Shown piece after piece: positions 1 to 6,426 of a stretch of DNA of 7,673 nt. The notes beneath the pieces were generated by a model. It did not search any database. It was given only the letters and a program-made list of their open reading frames with translations, and had not been told where the DNA came from. Position numbers and translations under genes: made by a program. This DNA comes from an uncultured Porphyromonadaceae bacterium. GTDB taxonomy: Bacteria > Bacteroidota > Bacteroidia > Bacteroidales > Muribaculaceae. Location of the stretch: NCBI GenBank assembly GCA_947175715.1, contig CAMWOD010000038.1:1-7673 (forward strand), in the 5' to 3' direction. Numbering within the stretch: position 1 is the stretch's first letter; each line of letters begins with the position of its first letter.

Positions 1-396
1 CCTACACAATGCACTACTGTTTACCTATCCAAAAAACAAAAAATCGCATACGACACGAAAATACCGGTTGACCTCGATTGTCCTTTGCGATTGACTATGA
101 GTCTTATTGAATCAAAATGGAAATCCTGTATACTTGATGAGTTGAGGGATGGAACACCACTGCGGCCTAATGAGGTTCATAAGAGGCTGCCCGAGGCGGC
201 ACCACGCGTATTGGACATTCAATTGAGGGAGATGGTAAATGACGGGCTTGTGGAGAAGAAGATTTATCCTGAACTGCCACCGCGCTCGGAGTATAAGATC
301 ACAGAACTTGGATTATCGCTTATCCCGATAATCGATAGTATGCTTAATTGGGGTAAAGATCATATTGAGCTTTTTGAAAGGAAGTATAAGAAATGA
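1..396 (+). CDS. HxlR-family winged-helix transcriptional regulator, 5' end cut by window edge
   Basis: This is probably a small dimeric DNA-binding regulator of the HxlR/MarR-like type. The reading frame is open from base 1 to the TGA at 394-396 (131 visible residues) with no in-frame ATG before base 97. The family's conserved N-terminal Cys-Pro lies at bases 79-84, upstream of the TTG at 85 and the ATG at 97, followed by LIESKWK. The gene therefore starts further upstream, and starting at 85 or 97 would remove the conserved Cys that acts as a redox switch in some relatives. Visible residues 63-78 (LPEAAPRVLDIQLREM) form the recognition-helix region, 90-98 (PELPPRSEY) the wing, and 117-118 (WG) belong to the C-terminal dimer helix. 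Arginine is often AGG, unlike the CGN-rich neighbours, so it may be acquired. The regulated target is unknown. It is convergent with der. The family call is firm; the start is not. Confidence 0.88.
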   Translation, partial: PTQCTTVYLSKKQKIAYDTKIPVDLDCPLRLTMSLIESKWKSCILDELRDGTPLRPNEVHKRLPEAAPRVLDIQLREMVNDGLVEKKIYPELPPRSEYKITELGLSLIPIIDSMLNWGKDHIELFERKYKK

Positions 397-475
397 TATA
401 ACGTTATTACTTAGGGGTGGTAAGCTAATCGGCCAGAGCGGTGTGATCGTCTCTTTGAATACATATAGATAGCAA

Positions 476-510
476 GGAGGTGGGTCGGGGTTTGAGCCCG
501 GCCCACCTCC
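476..510. terminator. GC-rich hairpin between convergent HxlR gene and der
   Basis: Bases 476-489 (GGAGGTGGGTCGGG) pair with 497-510 (CCCGGCCCACCTCC) over 14 positions, including one T-G wobble on the + strand, around a 7-nt loop. It lies between two convergent stop codons (396 and 533), where a bidirectional terminator is expected. Neither side has a clear U-tract, so Rho-independent termination is inferred from position and stem strength. The alternative is a 3'-end stabilising structure. Confidence 0.6.
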
Positions 511-532
511 GTTGGGTATATGAAAGTGTGGA

Positions 533-1852
533 TTACTTTTCGCGCATGAATATGTTGATGGGGGTGCCGTTGAAGTCCCAATTCTCGCGTATCTTGTTTT
601 CAAGGTATCGGCGGTAGGGCTCTTTGACCCATTGCGGCAGGTTGCAGAAGAATATGAATGTGGGCACCTGCGCACCTTTGAGCATCGTTACGTACTTGAT
701 GCGCACGAATTTACCCTTGTTGGCTGGCGGCGGGTAGGCCTCGATGGCTTCGTGCATCACGGTGTTGAGCTGCGATGTGGGCACTGTGCGTTTGCGGTTT
801 TGATATACCTGCACGGCTGTCTCTATCACCTTGAAAATGCGCTGCTTGGTGAGCGCTGAGGTGAAGATGATGGGGAAGTCGGTGAACGGAGCCAGACGGT
901 TGCGTATGGCATCTTCGAAGTGGCGTATTGCCTCCACCGATTTGTCTTCCACAAGGTCCCATTTGTTGACGCACACTACCAAGCCTTTCTTGTTGCGCTG
1001 TATCAGGGAGAAGATACTCAAGTCCTGGCTCTCGATGCCGCGTGTGGCGTCAATCATGAGGATGCACACGTCGGAGGCCTCGATGGCGCGGATAGAGCGT
1101 ATCACCGAGTAGTACTCGATATCCTCGTTGACCTTGCTTTTGCGGCGTATGCCGGCGGTGTCGACGAGATAGAAGTCGAAGCCAAATTTGTTGTAGCGCG
1201 TGTAGATTGAGTCGCGTGTGGTGCCTGCGATGTTGGTCACGATATTGCGCTCCTCGCCTATAAATGCGTTGATAAGCGATGATTTACCGGCGTTAGGACG
1301 CCCGACGATGGCAAATTTGGGTATGTCGTCGAGCTGGTCGGCGCCGTCGTCATCCTTCTCGGGGAGTTTCTTGACTACCTCGTCGAGGAGGTCGCCGGTG
1401 CCGAATCCGCTGACTGCCGACACTGGGTAGGGCTCGCCCAGACCGAGTTTGTAGAACTCGGGTACGTTGTAAAGCCAGTCGTTGGAGTCGACTTTGTTGG
1501 CCACGAGGATAACCGGTTTTCTTGACTTGCGGAGTATCTCGGCCACATGGTCGTCGAGGTCGGTTACACCGTTCATTGCGTCGACTACAAAGAGTATTTC
1601 GTCGGCTTGCTCTATGGCGAGGTATACTTGCTTGTTGATTTCCGACTCGAAAACGTCGTCGGAGTTTACTACCCAGCCGCCGGTGTCGACGATTGAGAAC
1701 TCCTTGCCGTTCCAGTCTACTTTGCCGTACTGGCGGTCGCGTGTAGTGCCGGCGGTATCATCCACGATGGCCTGGCGCGACTGTGTCAGTCGGTTGAATA
1801 GGGTTGATTTACCCACGTTGGGGCGCCCTACTATAGCTACGAGTTGGCTCAT
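533..1852 (-). CDS. der: Ribosome-assembly GTPase Der (EngA)
   Basis: Der is an essential tandem-domain GTPase that binds the 50S subunit late in its maturation. The 439-residue protein has the usual length and layout. G domain 1 shows GRPNVGKS (9-16), the switch-I TT near 36-37, DTGG (56-59) and NKVD (119-122). An acidic linker (about 164-176) precedes G domain 2, which has GRPNAGKS (184-191), DTAG (231-234), NKWD (296-299) and TSA (331-333). The C-terminal KH-like domain runs from about 350 to 439. No motif residue is missing. The ATG at 1852 gives MSQLVAIVGRPN, the usual tight N-terminus. It lies 35 nt downstream of era with no terminator between them, so the two are probably co-transcribed. 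Its stop is TAA, followed by the hairpin at 476-510. Confidence 0.97.
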   Translation of the reverse strand: MSQLVAIVGRPNVGKSTLFNRLTQSRQAIVDDTAGTTRDRQYGKVDWNGKEFSIVDTGGWVVNSDDVFESEINKQVYLAIEQADEILFVVDAMNGVTDLDDHVAEILRKSRKPVILVANKVDSNDWLYNVPEFYKLGLGEPYPVSAVSGFGTGDLLDEVVKKLPEKDDDGADQLDDIPKFAIVGRPNAGKSSLINAFIGEERNIVTNIAGTTRDSIYTRYNKFGFDFYLVDTAGIRRKSKVNEDIEYYSVIRSIRAIEASDVCILMIDATRGIESQDLSIFSLIQRNKKGLVVCVNKWDLVEDKSVEAIRHFEDAIRNRLAPFTDFPIIFTSALTKQRIFKVIETAVQVYQNRKRTVPTSQLNTVMHEAIEAYPPPANKGKFVRIKYVTMLKGAQVPTFIFFCNLPQWVKEPYRRYLENKIRENWDFNGTPINIFMREK

Positions 1853-1887
1853 TTTGGTTTATGAGGGTTTTTAAGATTGTACTTATA

Positions 1888-2778
1888 TTATTCGATGTAG
1901 CCGAAGGCTTTCAGCTTGTTCTCACGGTTGCGCCAGTTGGCCTCGACTTTGACAAACAATTCGAGGTATACGCTCTTGCCGAAGAAAGCTTCGATATCCT
2001 TGCGCGCCTCGGTGCCTACTTTCTTGAGCTTTGAGCCACCCTTACCTATAAGGATGCCCTTTTGTGAGTCACGCTCTACGTAGATTACAGCCATGATGTG
2101 GATTGCGCCCTCCTTTTCGTCAAATTTCTCGACGATAACTTCGGTAGAGTAGGGCACCTCCTTGTCGTAGTTGAGCAGTATCTTTTCGCGGATTATCTCG
2201 GTGACGAAGAAGCGGGCCGGCTTGTCGGTAAGGGCATCCTTGCCGAAGTAGGGTGGATTGACCGGGAGCAGCTCCACGATGCGGCTCATAAGGTTGTCGA
2301 CGTTGAAATGCTCTTTGGCCGATGTGGGGAATACTTCGGCATTGGGGAGCAGGTCGCGCCACTTGGCCACGATGCTTTCAAGCTCTTCCTGACTCTTTAC
2401 AAGGTCGATCTTGTTGATTACCAGCAGCACGGGCACTTTCTCCTTGGCTACCTTAGCGAGGAAGTCAGCATTTTTGGTGGGGTCCTCTACAACATCGGTC
2501 ACATACAGCAGAATGTCGGCGTCGGTGAGGGCGCCTTCCGAGAAGTTGAGCATGCTCTCCTGGAGCTTATATTTGGGCGATAGTACTCCGGGAGTGTCGG
2601 AAAATACGATCTGATACTCGGGTGTGTTGACGATACCCATTATACGGTGTCGTGTTGTCTGGGCCTTTGAGGTGATGATGCTCACGCGCTCACCTACAAG
2701 GTCGTTCATCAGTGTCGACTTACCTACGTTGGGGTTACCTACTATGTTGACAAATCCTGCTTTATGTTCTTCAGCCAT
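1888..2778 (-). CDS. era: GTPase Era, 16S rRNA-binding 30S assembly factor
   Basis: Era is a GTPase that binds the 3' end of 16S rRNA through a KH domain and checks 30S maturation. The 296-residue protein matches the family length. It has the G1 loop GNPNVGKS (14-21), switch-I TT (41-42), DTPG (61-64), NKID (122-125) and SAK (153-155). The type-II KH domain contains GILIGKGGSKLKKVG (241-255), and the C-terminal NWR motif (281-283) is present. The ATG at 2778 leaves a short MAEEHKAG lead before the first strand. It is followed by der after 35 nt and preceded by fabH across a 119-nt gap holding a probable terminator. Era therefore may have its own promoter or depend on readthrough. A canonical promoter directly before it is not clear. 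Confidence 0.97.
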   Translation of the reverse strand: MAEEHKAGFVNIVGNPNVGKSTLMNDLVGERVSIITSKAQTTRHRIMGIVNTPEYQIVFSDTPGVLSPKYKLQESMLNFSEGALTDADILLYVTDVVEDPTKNADFLAKVAKEKVPVLLVINKIDLVKSQEELESIVAKWRDLLPNAEVFPTSAKEHFNVDNLMSRIVELLPVNPPYFGKDALTDKPARFFVTEIIREKILLNYDKEVPYSTEVIVEKFDEKEGAIHIMAVIYVERDSQKGILIGKGGSKLKKVGTEARKDIEAFFGKSVYLELFVKVEANWRNRENKLKAFGYIE

Positions 2779-2837
2779 AATAAAAAATCTTTAAAAGTTA
2801 TATCTGGAGCTCACCAAAATCGGTGGCCTCTGATAAT

Positions 2838-2870
2838 AAAACAAAAATAGCACCTGAAAAGATGCTATTT
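2838..2870 (-). terminator. Probable Rho-independent terminator after fabH
   Basis: On the minus strand an 8-bp perfect stem AAATAGCA/TGCTATTT (bases 2863-2870 and 2845-2852) with a 10-nt loop is followed directly by TTTTTGTTTT (extending from 2844 past 2838). It sits 28 nt after the fabH stop and before era, so it should end or attenuate the DUF177-rpmF-fabH transcript. The stem is A/T-rich and of modest strength, so readthrough into era-der is likely. The + strand also has a T-run just past the stem, but no + strand gene ends here. Confidence 0.65.
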
Positions 2871-2897
2871 AAGTAAATTTTTTTTGCCACGAGGGTG

Positions 2898-3881
2898 TTA
2901 GAGGTCCCAGATAAGATACATGGCTCCCCAGGTGAATCCGGCACCGAAAGCTGTGAGTATCAGCTTGTCGCCTGGTTTCAGCTGGCTCTTGCACTCGTCA
3001 AGACACAGGGGTATTGACGCTGCTGAGGTGTTGCCGCGATACTCGATGTTGACAAGCACCTTATCCATGGGCACACCGGCGCGGTCGGCCACGGCCTCGA
3101 TGATGCGCATGTTGGCCTGGTGGGGTATGAGGTAGTCGATGTCGTCGGCGGTGAGGTTGTTGCGTTTCATCACGTCGAGCGACGATGTGAGCATGTCGGT
3201 CACAGCGTGCTTGTAGACCTGTCGACCTTCCTGATAGAGCTTGTTCTCGCCTGCGAGTACTGTCTCGACGGTGGTGGGTTTCACCGAGCCTCCGGCTTTC
3301 ATCAGCAGGTGCTCGCGACCGATACCGTCGACGTGCATCACTGCGTCAATCACGCCTACGGGGCGATCGGTGGGCTCGATGAGCACGGCTGCTGCAGCGT
3401 CGCCGAAGAGGGCGCATGTAGAGCGGTCTTCATAGTTGACCATCGATGACATCTTCTCGGCGCACACTACCACCACCTTCTTGCGGAGGCCCGACTTGAT
3501 ATAGGCGGCGGCATCTTCCACGGCCACGATAAAACCGGCGCAGGCGGCCTGGATATCGTAGGCGTATGCGTTGGAGAGGTTGCAGCCGTGAGCTATTACC
3601 GAGGCTGTTGATGGGAATCGATAGTCGGGGTTGGATGTGGCGCATATCAGCAGCTCAACTTCCTCGGGCTTGGTACCCGTAGACTGGAGCAGGCGCTCTA
3701 CAGCCTTGATGCCCATGAAGGATGATCCGGCACCCTCCTGGCGGAGTATGCGGCGTTCCTTGATTCCTACGCGTGTGGTGATCCACTCATCGTTGGTGTC
3801 TACCATCTTCGACAGCATCTCGTTGTCGAGAATGTCGTCGGGTACGTATGATGCGATTCCCGAAATGCGTGCGTTTAACAT
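2898..3881 (-). CDS. fabH: 3-oxoacyl-ACP synthase III (KAS III, FabH)
   Basis: FabH condenses an acyl-CoA primer, typically acetyl-CoA, with malonyl-ACP to give the first 3-oxoacyl-ACP of type II fatty-acid synthesis in the cytoplasm. The 327-residue thiolase-fold protein has the full catalytic triad: Cys114 in QAACAGF (111-117), His254 in PHQAN (253-257) and Asn284 in GNTSAAS (283-289). The C-terminal strand motif GAGFTWGA (313-320) is present. The N-terminal GIASYVPD and DEWITTRVGI (31-40) are typical of KAS III. Phe89, in YRFPST, sits at the position that shapes the primer pocket in E. coli FabH. The ATG at 3881 gives a normal family N-terminus. It lies 185 nt downstream of rpmF with plsX absent, and is followed by a terminator and era. 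The symbol follows the family; primer preference (straight or branched) cannot be read from sequence alone. Confidence 0.96.
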   Translation of the reverse strand: MLNARISGIASYVPDDILDNEMLSKMVDTNDEWITTRVGIKERRILRQEGAGSSFMGIKAVERLLQSTGTKPEEVELLICATSNPDYRFPSTASVIAHGCNLSNAYAYDIQAACAGFIVAVEDAAAYIKSGLRKKVVVVCAEKMSSMVNYEDRSTCALFGDAAAAVLIEPTDRPVGVIDAVMHVDGIGREHLLMKAGGSVKPTTVETVLAGENKLYQEGRQVYKHAVTDMLTSSLDVMKRNNLTADDIDYLIPHQANMRIIEAVADRAGVPMDKVLVNIEYRGNTSAASIPLCLDECKSQLKPGDKLILTAFGAGFTWGAMYLIWDL

Positions 3882-3928
3882 TGTGGATGTTTGTTGATGA
3901 TCTTAATCAGTTATAAAAAGCAATTCCC

Positions 3929-3997
3929 TGACACTCTGTGCCATCATCCGCTGAGCGACTTGCGCCTTGAAGGGTGATAGGGGCTTGGAGAGTGTCA
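3929..3997. other. Long-range inverted repeat in the rpmF-fabH spacer (possible structured leader)
   Basis: TGACACTCT (3929-3937) is perfectly complementary to AGAGTGTCA (3989-3997), 51 nt apart. Inside it ATCATCC (3943-3949) faces GGGTGAT (3972-3978), seven positions that pair on the + strand with one wobble; in a minus-strand transcript this becomes an A-C mismatch. A small GCG/CGC pairing (3955-3957 with 3963-3965) could cap it. On the minus strand the closing stem is followed about 10 nt later by CTTTTTA. It may be an attenuator or processing structure before fabH. Function is unproven and I recognise no known RNA family. Confidence 0.4.
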
Positions 3998-4018
3998 AGT
4001 AATGCCGTTGGATTATGT

Positions 4019-4034
4019 GGCCCCGAATGGGGTT
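4019..4034. other. Small hairpin just downstream of rpmF
   Basis: CCCC (4021-4024) and GGGG (4029-4032) flank a GAAT loop, with two extra G-T wobbles on the + strand side (4019-4020 with 4033-4034). It lies about 35 nt after the rpmF stop on the minus strand. It has no U-tract and is short, so it might stabilise an rpmF 3' end or be incidental. Confidence 0.25.
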
Positions 4035-4066
4035 TCCGGGCTATAGAGCGGCGACGCTTGATATTA

Positions 4067-4252
4067 TCAGAGAGCGGCGAATTTCTCTATGGCGAGTTGT
4101 CCGCGATAGTATCCGCATTCGTTGCATACGGTATGGTATACGTGCCATGCGCCGCAGTTGGGGCATACGGCCAAAGTAGGCATAGCGGCCTTGTCGTGGG
4201 TTCTGCGCTTAGCTGTGCGGGTCTTTGATTGTTTTCGTTTAGGATGTGCCAT
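4067..4252 (-). CDS. rpmF: 50S ribosomal protein L32
   Basis: This is a small basic ribosomal protein of the large subunit, 61 residues, the usual length. The N-terminus MAHPKRKQSKTRTAKRRTHD is the typical Lys/Arg-rich L32 tail. A zinc-ribbon form is indicated by four cysteines, CPNC (30-33) and CNEC (43-46), so this is the zinc-binding (C+) version. It follows the DUF177 gene by 35 nt, as in most bacteria, and the two are surely co-transcribed. A 185-nt spacer with inverted repeats separates it from fabH. The stop is TGA. The assignment is certain by motif and context. Confidence 0.97.
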   Translation of the reverse strand: MAHPKRKQSKTRTAKRRTHDKAAMPTLAVCPNCGAWHVYHTVCNECGYYRGQLAIEKFAAL

Positions 4253-4287
4253 TTTCTACTTTTTATTTTTAAGTTTTGTTGTTTCGT

Positions 4288-4872
4288 TTAGTTTTCGTCG
4301 GTCGACAAGCCTTTGAGGCCGTCCCAGCGGGGATCGGTGGGAGCGTCGGCGGTGTCGTCCATCGATTCCATTTCGTCGATGAGTTCGTTCTCGAGCGAGG
4401 CATCCTCTGAGTCGTTGGCGCGTGCGCGGTGCTTCTTGAGCAGGGCGCTCATTGCACGGTTGCACTTGCCCAGGGGGTGTACATGCTTTATGGGGATGGC
4501 GAGCATCACGGTGTCATAAATCATATAGGCTACGTTGAGGTAGTTGTCGCTCTCGGGTATCTCAAGGAGGTCGTCGGAGTCGTCGTTGTAGTCTTCGCCA
4601 TATTTCACGGTGATGTGATAGGCTGTGTCAATCGGCAGTATCAGGTCGTCGAGACAGCGGTCGCAAAGCAGTGTCACCTCACCGGTGATGTGAAATTGCA
4701 GGTCGTACACGCCGGCGTGATGATTGGTGGTGAGCTCTACGTTGAGGTCAGCGCCACGCACGTCGGTGTTCTCCATGTTCTCAAAGAAAGCCTTGTCCAG
4801 GTGGTATACCTCCTGGTCAATGCCCTCGGGCATGCTTTTGAGCTGCAGCTTGAATTGCGAAAACTTTCCCAC
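4288..4872 (-). CDS. DUF177 (YceD-like) protein, upstream partner of rpmF
   Basis: The protein belongs to the DUF177/YceD family, encoded next to rpmF in most bacteria and linked in the literature to 23S rRNA and ribosome maturation; its exact biochemical role is not settled. The 194-residue sequence has the family CxxC in LLCDRCLDD (C70, C73), a lone Cys in GKCNRAM (C137), a highly acidic stretch (about 153-180) and the signature end DPRWDGLKGL (180-189). The start is GTG at 4872: upstream in frame there is no ATG before a stop at 4918-4920, and the first internal ATG (residue 14) would cut the conserved N-terminus. A promoter about 25 nt upstream gives a short leader without an obvious Shine-Dalgarno. 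It is the first gene of the operon leading to rpmF and fabH. Confidence 0.92.
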   Translation of the reverse strand: MGKFSQFKLQLKSMPEGIDQEVYHLDKAFFENMENTDVRGADLNVELTTNHHAGVYDLQFHITGEVTLLCDRCLDDLILPIDTAYHITVKYGEDYNDDSDDLLEIPESDNYLNVAYMIYDTVMLAIPIKHVHPLGKCNRAMSALLKKHRARANDSEDASLENELIDEMESMDDTADAPTDPRWDGLKGLSTDEN

Positions 4873-4898
4873 TGTTGATGTCGGTTGAAAAAACTTTG

Positions 4899-4929
4899 CA
4901 AAATTAACGCTTTCCCATCAACTATGCAA
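4899..4929 (-). promoter_or_regulatory. Bacteroidetes-type promoter for the DUF177-rpmF-fabH operon
   Basis: On the minus strand TTG (4927-4929) is followed after 20 nt by TAATTTTG (4899-4906), a perfect match to the Bacteroidetes -7 consensus TAnnTTTG with the expected -33 spacing. Transcription would start near 4893, giving a leader of about 20 nt before the GTG at 4872. It is inferred from sequence only. Confidence 0.7.
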
Positions 4930-5000
4930 CATCTTGCGAAAAAATTTTCTTTTGCCCATTTTTTTTAGATGCTTTGGCGTGACTTGGCTGTGATATATTG

Positions 5001-5030
5001 TTGGGTAGTGAACTAATTTGGCTATCTTTG
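5001..5030 (+). promoter_or_regulatory. Bacteroidetes-type promoter for the NSS transporter gene
   Basis: TTG (5001-5003), 19 nt, then TATCTTTG (5023-5030), a perfect TAnnTTTG -7 box. The predicted start near 5035 leaves a leader of about 34 nt before the ATG at 5069. This rules out the upstream in-frame TTG at 5018 as the start, since it would lie inside the promoter. It faces away from the DUF177 promoter, 71 nt separating the two -33 elements. Confidence 0.75.
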
Positions 5031-5068
5031 TGGCCAATATATCACAATTCGCAATTATAATAGGTAGA

Positions 5069-6415
5069 ATGGCAGAAAAGAGTAAGCGTTCGCAGTTTGT
5101 GACGCGCACCGGAGTTATAGCGGCCACAGTGGGCTCGGCTGTGGGTCTTGGCAATATATGGCGTTTCCCCTACGAGGCGGGCATGAACGGAGGTGGAGCG
5201 TTCTTATTAATATATGTGATATGCGTGTTCGCTGTTGGAGTCCCGGTGATGCTGGCTGAGTTTGTGCTCGGCCGCGGCACCCACCGCGGTGGTGCTGGGG
5301 CTATTGCCGCTATTTCGGGCAAGCGTTTTTTCAAGTCGGTGCCAATTATCGGCATTCTTGCATCGGTGCTGATACTCAGCTTCTACTCGGTGGTGGCCGG
5401 GTGGATTTTGGAATATCTTTACTGGTCGGTGACGCAGCTCTTTGACCCGCAGGTGGTTGATGACTACTCGGCGCGGTTTGGCGGATTTGTGGCCAATCCG
5501 GTGCGCACCGTGGGGTGGACGGTGCTGTTCCTGGTGCTCAACTTCCTGGTGATAGTGCGCGGCGTGGAGAAGGGTATAGAGCGGATGTCAAATATATTGA
5601 TGCCTCTGCTCTTCCTGATACTCGTGATGTTCTGTGTGAACTCATTGATGATGCCGGGGGCGGCCGAGGGTCTCGACTTCCTGTTCAACCCCGACTTCAC
5701 CAAGCTGTCGCCATCGATGGTGATAGATGCCATGGGTCAGGCTTTCTTCTCACTGAGTCTGGGCATGACGTGCCTGCTCACGTATGCTTCTTATTTCAAC
5801 GATGAGACTCCGCTGCTCAAGAGTGCTGTGACTGTGTCGGTGCTCGACACGCTTGTGGCTGTCCTCGCGGGTGTTGTGATATTTCCGGCGGTTTTCACCT
5901 ACGGCATGACTCCCGAGGCGGGTTCGAAGCTTGTGTTCGAGATACTGCCGGCGATGTTTGTGCAGATGCCCGGTGGCGCTGTGTGGGCGATATTCTTCTT
6001 TGTTCTCCTATTTTTTGCCGCCATTACGTCTACAATATCAATGTGCGAGATTCCTACCGCCTTCTTTATAGAGAACTGCAAGATGAAGCGTCGCGGGGCG
6101 GCCGCTGTGGTGATTGGCGGGCTGTTGGTGCTGAGCACGCTGTGTGCATTGTCGTTCGGGCCACTGAGCGGTGTTACAATGTACGGCAAGACGATTTTCG
6201 ACCTGTTCGACTACGTTTCGTCCAACATACTGCTGCCGATCGGCGGAATTATCGTGTCGATATTCGTAGGGTGGGTGGTCGACCGCAAATTTCTCAACCA
6301 CCAGCTGTCGATCAACAACCGATGCCCACAGTGGTTGCTGACGCTGCTGCGCATAGCCATGCGATGGCTTGCTCCAGCATGCATCATAGTGATATTTATC
6401 TACGGGCTGATGTGA
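5069..6415 (+). CDS. Sodium-dependent transporter, neurotransmitter:sodium symporter (NSS/SNF) family
   Basis: This is an inner-membrane secondary transporter of the LeuT fold, expected to import an amino acid or similar small amine with Na+. The 448-residue protein has about 11 hydrophobic segments, ending soon after the last one, as in most prokaryotic NSS members. TM1 carries the signature SAVGLGNIWRFPY (23-35), including the unwound Gly-Leu-Gly and the Asn of the Na1 site. TM6 has GQAFFSLSLGMTCLLTYAS (213-231). TM8 has AAITST (307-312), the Na2 Thr-Ser region. TM7 has an acidic Asp250 near the sodium/chloride position, which suggests chloride independence as in other bacterial members. 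The start at ATG 5069 is chosen because the promoter sits just upstream and MAEKSKRSQF is a normal N-terminus. Substrate cannot be told from sequence. It is a single-gene transcript, convergent with prfB 11 nt away. Confidence 0.93.
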   Translation: MAEKSKRSQFVTRTGVIAATVGSAVGLGNIWRFPYEAGMNGGGAFLLIYVICVFAVGVPVMLAEFVLGRGTHRGGAGAIAAISGKRFFKSVPIIGILASVLILSFYSVVAGWILEYLYWSVTQLFDPQVVDDYSARFGGFVANPVRTVGWTVLFLVLNFLVIVRGVEKGIERMSNILMPLLFLILVMFCVNSLMMPGAAEGLDFLFNPDFTKLSPSMVIDAMGQAFFSLSLGMTCLLTYASYFNDETPLLKSAVTVSVLDTLVAVLAGVVIFPAVFTYGMTPEAGSKLVFEILPAMFVQMPGGAVWAIFFFVLLFFAAITSTISMCEIPTAFFIENCKMKRRGAAAVVIGGLLVLSTLCALSFGPLSGVTMYGKTIFDLFDYVSSNILLPIGGIIVSIFVGWVVDRKFLNHQLSINNRCPQWLLTLLRIAMRWLAPACIIVIFIYGLM

Positions 6416-6426
6416 TGTGAGAGCTC

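Noticed and set aside
398..407. Perfect palindrome ATAACGTTAT just after the HxlR stop, considered as an operator
   Set aside because: It is downstream of a gene with no promoter near it, and short A/T palindromes are common by chance.
313..675. 120-codon minus-strand frame across the HxlR-der junction
   Set aside because: It overlaps der's 3' end in another frame and spans the hairpin; no support as a gene.
2098..2583. 161-codon + strand open frame opposite era
   Set aside because: It lies wholly antisense to a firmly identified gene, has no promoter or family resemblance, and arises from the codon bias of era.
3974..4228. 84-codon + strand frame across the rpmF-fabH spacer
   Set aside because: Much of it is antisense to rpmF, with no promoter; more likely a shadow.
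4429..4878. 149-codon + strand open frame opposite the DUF177 gene
   Set aside because: It is antisense to a supported gene, with a Val/His-rich composition typical of shadow frames.
5018..5068. TTG at 5018 as the transporter start (465 residues)
   Set aside because: It falls within the predicted promoter, upstream of the expected transcription start; ATG 5069 gives the normal N-terminus.
4918..5154. 78-codon minus-strand frame across the divergent promoter region
   Set aside because: It overlaps both promoters and the transporter's 5' end and has no recognisable domain.
5983..6420. 145-codon frame overlapping the transporter on the same strand
   Set aside because: It is out of frame inside the transporter and of implausible composition; transporter motifs continue unbroken in the real frame.
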